From an archaeon (GTDB taxonomy: Archaea > Iainarchaeota > Iainarchaeia > CSSED10-239): 8,393 nucleotides of DNA. The DNA lies in the NCBI GenBank assembly GCA_029563035.1, contig JAKQTP010000147.1, positions 1 through 8,393 of the forward strand. Direction: 5' to 3'. Every line of letters starts with the position of its first letter. The first letter of the stretch is position 1. The notes below the pieces were generated by a model. That model did no database searches. It was given only the letters and a program-made list of their open reading frames with translations, and was not told the origin of the DNA. Positions 5,669-8,393 of this stretch are shown here, one piece after another. The position numbers and the translations under genes are program-made.

Positions 5669-6550
5669 ATGGACCATAAAAGTTTGATTGATCCAAATAA
5701 TTTCATAAGTAAAAGCTATCTTGAGTCATTAAATCAGGCGGTTAATGTTGCCAAGAAGACTATGGAATCATTTGCTAATAGTTCGGCCCTACAAAGCTTC
5801 ATAAAAGACCAGTCAAGAATACAAGAAATGGTACAAATTGCAGCCAAGAGTTTTGAGCCAGCATTTGAAAGTATGAGAGTCCAACAAGAATTAATTAAAT
5901 CAATAAGAGACTGGGGCTCATATCTTACATATGCGCCAGAGATAATCTACCCGAGAATTGAAAAAACTATCACCATTAATCATAAAACAGAAAGAGAAAT
6001 CACCAAAAAAGAAGTTGAAGAAATGATACAAAGTGCCATCAACCAAACAGCAGAAAAAACTAAAAACCAAGAAATTAATGTTGATATTGTTAAAAGATTT
6101 CCATATAAACTGCCAGCCAATATTTCATGGAAGGACATTATTGTTAAATTTTTAGATGGGCACAATGTGCAAATAGCAATTGGCGAATATGTTTATACAG
6201 CAAACTATAAAGAAATGGGATTTGAAGATTCTAGACAATTAAAACCAAATTCTCAATGGGCTCTTTTAAAGATATTATCAAGAGAAAATGGCGGAGTATC
6301 CTGGAAAGAAAGCAACGCTAATAATAAAGTAAAAAAACAGAAGCAACTATTATCAATCAAACTAAGAGAATATTTTAATATCAGTGATGACCCCTTTCAT
6401 AAGTATAATAAAAAACTAGGATATCAGATTAAGATAACTCTAGTTCCTGAGTCAGAATCCATAAACAAACATTTACCAGTATACAACCCTGACGACGACA
6501 CAGAAGATGATTCTTGGATTAAAAAATCATACAAGGACTACAACGAATAG
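5669..6550 (+). CDS. Winged-helix-like putative regulator, 293 aa
   Basis: The N-terminal half (1-135) is helical and Gln/Lys/Glu-rich, with amphipathic stretches near 15-80 and 112-134 that could oligomerise. The C-terminal domain (about 144-262) begins with LPANISWKDIIVKFLDG, a beta-strand segment ending in ANYKEMGF. It continues with QWALLKILSRENGGVSW and a basic KKQKQLLSIKLREYF helix and ends with a beta-hairpin-like GYQIKITLVP. That is the order of a winged helix and resembles a C-terminal DNA-binding module seen in uncharacterised bacterial regulators. The tail (271-284) is acidic (NPDDDTEDD). It is transcribed divergently from the seven-gene operon, with only 68 bases containing direct repeats between them, the usual place for an autoregulator of a defence or toxin locus. 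No Shine-Dalgarno is strong; ATG at 5669 is the first in frame after the predicted promoter. Confidence 0.75.
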   Translation: MDHKSLIDPNNFISKSYLESLNQAVNVAKKTMESFANSSALQSFIKDQSRIQEMVQIAAKSFEPAFESMRVQQELIKSIRDWGSYLTYAPEIIYPRIEKTITINHKTEREITKKEVEEMIQSAINQTAEKTKNQEINVDIVKRFPYKLPANISWKDIIVKFLDGHNVQIAIGEYVYTANYKEMGFEDSRQLKPNSQWALLKILSRENGGVSWKESNANNKVKKQKQLLSIKLREYFNISDDPFHKYNKKLGYQIKITLVPESESINKHLPVYNPDDDTEDDSWIKKSYKDYNE

Positions 6551-6552
6551 CA

Positions 6553-6572
6553 TTTCGGTGAATTCACCGAAA
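6553..6572. other. Perfect 20-bp palindrome
   Basis: TTTCGGTGAATTCACCGAAA is self-complementary over all 20 bases, starting 2 bases after the regulator stop. It lacks a T-tract and has no loop, so as RNA it would form at best a short hairpin. A dimeric-protein binding site, a recombination site or a hairpin helping termination are possible. Confidence 0.5.
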
Positions 6573-6583
6573 ATATAATACAC

Positions 6584-6611
6584 AAAAACGCCAATAAAAC
6601 GGCGTTTTTTG
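6584..6611. terminator. Bidirectional intrinsic terminator
   Basis: AAAAACGCC (6584-6592) pairs with GGCGTTTTT (6601-6609) around an 8-base loop. The G+C core is short (CGCC/GGCG), but the A-tract and T-tract make it a classic terminator in either direction. It ends the regulator transcript and insulates it from the methylase-terminase genes. Confidence 0.75.
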
Positions 6612-6627
6612 TTATCCAAAACGATTT

Positions 6628-6656
6628 TTCACTATTAAGAATGTAAGGCTTAATAA
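6628..6656 (+). promoter_or_regulatory. Weak promoter candidate for the methylase-terminase genes
   Basis: TTCACT (6628-6633), a 17-base spacer and TAATAA (6651-6656) form a poor but correctly spaced sigma-70-like pair 18 bases before the methylase ATG. A promoter is expected here because a terminator lies just upstream. Both boxes deviate from consensus. Confidence 0.25.
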
Positions 6657-6673
6657 ACTTAATTAAAAATTCT

Positions 6674-7948
6674 ATGAAGAAATTAGAATGGCACACAGTG
6701 CAAAAAAGAGTTAACGATCTCGTTCCCCAAGAAGTTAACCCGAGAAGAATCAACGACAAGCAAATGTCAGATCTTAAAAAGAGCCTGGCAAAGTTTAATC
6801 TTGTCGAAATACCAGCCATAGATTTAAATGGCAAAATTTTGGCCGGGCACATGAGAATTAAAGCCCTTCAAATCCTTGGTAGGGGCGAAGAGCTAATTGA
6901 CGTGAGGATTCCTAACCGCCAACTAACCGAAGATGAGGCTAAACGATATTTAATCGCCAGCAACGCTTTAGGCGGTGACTGGGATTTTGAAAAGTTAAAA
7001 ACTTTTGATTTAGATCTATTAATTGATATAGGTTTTGACCAAGTTGATTTATCTCATTTCTGGGACAAGGAATTAGAAGTTAAAGAAGAAGATTTTGATG
7101 TTGAGGCAGAGCTAAAAAAGATTAAGACACCAATAACTAAGCCGGGTGATTTAATACATTTAGGTGAGCATCGCCTACTTTGTGGCGATTCTACTAATCC
7201 CGATAATCTTAAAAGACTGTTCGGCGATGATAAGGCCGCAATGATATTTTCCGACCCTGTTTATAACATCAAATTAGATTATTCAAAAGGCATTGGTGGA
7301 AAAAATGATTATGGCGGAGCAGTTAACGATAATCGCAGTTATGAAGAATACAAGCAGTTTATTAGAAATTCCCTGCTAGCCGCTTTGCCTAACACAAAAT
7401 CAGACTGTCATGTGTTCTACTGGTGCGATCAAACTTATATCGGGCTTTTCCAAGAATTATATCGAGAACTAGGAATAATTAATAAACGAGTTTGCTTGTG
7501 GCTAAAAAATTCGCAGAACCCTACTCCAAAAATAGCATTTAATAAGTGTTATGAACCAGCCGTCTATGGTGTTAAAGGCAAACCATATATCAATCCTGAC
7601 ATTAAAAACTACAACGAGGTTCTAAATAAAGAGCTGGGCACTGGAAATAATATGTTTGAAGATATTTATGATTCTTTAGATATTTGGCTGACTAAGCGTA
7701 TTTCAGGTAAAGATTACGAACATGCTACCAGTAAGCCACCAAAGCTCTATGAAAAGGCTATAAGACGCTGTACTAAGCCAGGTGACATTATCCTTGATTC
7801 TTTCTCGGGATCAGCCAGCACAATTATAGCGGGCGAGCAATTAAAAAGAAAAGTGTATGCGATGGAGCTTGAACCAGTTTTCTGTGACCTGGCGATAGCA
7901 AGATACCGAAAATTAACAGGCAGAAAGGAGGTGGTAGAGCATGTCTAA
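6674..7948 (+). CDS. ParB-like domain fused to N6-adenine/N4-cytosine DNA methyltransferase
   Basis: Residues 10-110 form a ParB/sulfiredoxin-like domain: LVPQEVNPRRI, then IPAIDLNGKILAGHMR with the G58-H59-M60-R61 signature. From about 155 a beta-class DNA methyltransferase follows: LGEHRLLCGDST (163-174), catalytic motif IV SDPVYNI (193-199), a central target region, a motif X-like YEHATSKPPKLYEKAI (348-362) and the SAM-binding motif I LDSFSGSAST (374-383). Motif IV normally reads DPPY; here Val replaces the second Pro, while the Asp and the aromatic residue are kept. Motif I is a variant of the common FGGSGST. ParB-methylase fusions are typical of phages and integrated elements, where they protect or mark DNA. 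The stop overlaps the start of the terminase-like gene by 8 bases, so the two are translationally coupled. No nuclease partner is adjacent, so it is likely a solitary methylase. Confidence 0.9.
   Translation: MKKLEWHTVQKRVNDLVPQEVNPRRINDKQMSDLKKSLAKFNLVEIPAIDLNGKILAGHMRIKALQILGRGEELIDVRIPNRQLTEDEAKRYLIASNALGGDWDFEKLKTFDLDLLIDIGFDQVDLSHFWDKELEVKEEDFDVEAELKKIKTPITKPGDLIHLGEHRLLCGDSTNPDNLKRLFGDDKAAMIFSDPVYNIKLDYSKGIGGKNDYGGAVNDNRSYEEYKQFIRNSLLAALPNTKSDCHVFYWCDQTYIGLFQELYRELGIINKRVCLWLKNSQNPTPKIAFNKCYEPAVYGVKGKPYINPDIKNYNEVLNKELGTGNNMFEDIYDSLDIWLTKRISGKDYEHATSKPPKLYEKAIRRCTKPGDIILDSFSGSASTIIAGEQLKRKVYAMELEPVFCDLAIARYRKLTGRKEVVEHV
7924..7932 (+). promoter_or_regulatory. Strong Shine-Dalgarno for the terminase-like gene
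   Basis: AAAGGAGGT is a near-perfect anti-16S match, with GGAGG ending 9 bases before the ATG at 7941. It lies inside the 3' end of the methylase gene and fixes the start of the next gene. No other gene in the window has such a site, so this gene is probably translated well. Confidence 0.85.
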
Positions 7949-8393
7949 GAAAAGCCGATTACAAGAAGCTTTCTTTACCGAGCTTAAAAAAGTCCCCATT
8001 GTATTGGTTGCTTGTGAAAAATCAGGTATATCTCGCAATAGCGTTTATCGTTGGAAACGAGAGGACAAAAAGTTTTCCGAAGTGATGGACGAGGCTTTAG
8101 CGGAAGGCGAAGCGCTGGTTAACGATATGAGCGAAAGCCAGCTTTTAACTTTAATCAAAGAGAAAAACTGGTCAGCTATTAGCTTTTGGCTTAGACATCG
8201 CAATCCGAGATTTAAAGATAAGATTGAGGTAACTTCCAAAACAGAAGATACTGATGAGCTAACCCCTGCTCAAGCAGATGTAGTCAAACATGCTTTGAAA
8301 CTGGCGAAACTATTGCCAGCTGAGGAGCAATTAATAATTAACAATACAAAAATATATGACAGTAAACAAGATGATTCCACAAGAGATGGTGGA
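7941..8393 (+). CDS. Terminase small subunit-like protein (3' end outside window)
   Basis: The frame is open for 151 codons to the window edge. The N-terminus contains a helix-turn-helix, VACEKSGISRNSVYRWKRED (23-42), followed by helical segments with DEALAEGEALVNDMSESQL (50-68) and WSAISFWLRHRNPRFKDK (77-94). This matches the small-terminase-like family in which an HTH module binds the packaging start site of phage DNA and the helical part oligomerises. The following region (105-151) is charged and probably linker. It overlaps the methylase gene by 8 bases behind a strong Shine-Dalgarno. A large terminase subunit would be expected just beyond the window and would confirm the call. Alternatives are a transposase-like or phage HTH regulator. 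Confidence 0.7.
   Translation, partial: MSKKSRLQEAFFTELKKVPIVLVACEKSGISRNSVYRWKREDKKFSEVMDEALAEGEALVNDMSESQLLTLIKEKNWSAISFWLRHRNPRFKDKIEVTSKTEDTDELTPAQADVVKHALKLAKLLPAEEQLIINNTKIYDSKQDDSTRDGG

Noticed and set aside
5980..6165. 61-aa minus-strand frame inside the regulator gene
   Set aside because: Antisense shadow with no start signal and no coherent composition.
6538..6852. 104-aa minus-strand frame over the terminator and methylase start
   Set aside because: It crosses the bidirectional terminator and the palindrome and is antisense to a well-supported methylase N-terminus.
8045..8239. 64-aa minus-strand frame inside the terminase-like gene
   Set aside because: Antisense shadow; the plus-strand frame has a strong Shine-Dalgarno and a recognisable HTH.
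1..8393. Use of UGA as a sense codon (as in Gracilibacteria/Absconditabacteria)
   Set aside because: No gene ends in TGA, which is suggestive. However, all clear genes read through normally with GGN glycines, I found no gene that needs an in-frame TGA, and nine stops in AT-rich DNA are too few to conclude.
1..8393. CRISPR array
   Set aside because: No series of regularly spaced repeats; the direct repeats seen occur only two or three times and lie in promoter or intergenic positions.

Overview
The window looks like an AT-rich bacterial genome with a provirus-like or integrated element. Several proteins resemble families I associate with Candidate Phyla Radiation (Patescibacteria/Parcubacteria) genomes: the ParB-fused methylase followed by a small terminase, the short PD-(D/E)XK protein and the helical repeat protein with N-[IL]-[DN]-x-F-x-G motifs. 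Most genes lack a clear Shine-Dalgarno sequence. None of the nine visible stop codons is TGA (seven TAA, two TAG). The lineage is an inference from family resemblance, not a database result.

Layout. (1) 1-77: N-terminal stub of a minus-strand gene leaving the window. (2) 78-569: non-coding, G+C-rich against its surroundings and packed with structure. It holds a minus-strand terminator hairpin, a roughly 120-140 bp element whose inverted ends each look like the T-loop to acceptor 3' end of a tRNA, a bidirectional terminator, a second hairpin and a 9-bp tandem repeat. (3) 570-5600: seven tightly packed minus-strand genes. In transcription order they are a 253-aa protein with a possible HEPN-type R..H motif, a GIY-YIG nuclease, a 637-aa helical repeat protein, a PD-(D/E)XK nuclease-like protein, a 58-aa tail-anchored membrane protein missed by a simple ORF length cut-off, an unrecognised 217-aa protein and a macro-domain protein. 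(4) 5601-5668: divergent promoter region with a perfect 15-bp direct repeat spaced 42 bp start to start. (5) 5669-6550: plus-strand protein with a helical N-terminus and a C-terminal winged-helix-like domain, likely the regulator of the locus, followed by a 20-bp palindrome and a bidirectional terminator. (6) 6674-8393: ParB-like/N6-adenine or N4-cytosine methyltransferase fusion, translationally coupled to a terminase small-subunit-like gene that runs off the end.

Reading it together: the minus-strand operon plus divergent regulator has the composition of an uncharacterised defence or genome-conflict island (two nuclease folds, a possible HEPN RNase, an ADP-ribose-binding or hydrolysing protein, a large repeat scaffold or sensor, and a membrane-anchored peptide). 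It is closed off by terminators on both sides and sits directly beside what looks like the start of a phage packaging module. That position fits cargo carried by a provirus or satellite. No individual gene here can be assigned to a named defence system from sequence alone; the system-level role is inference.
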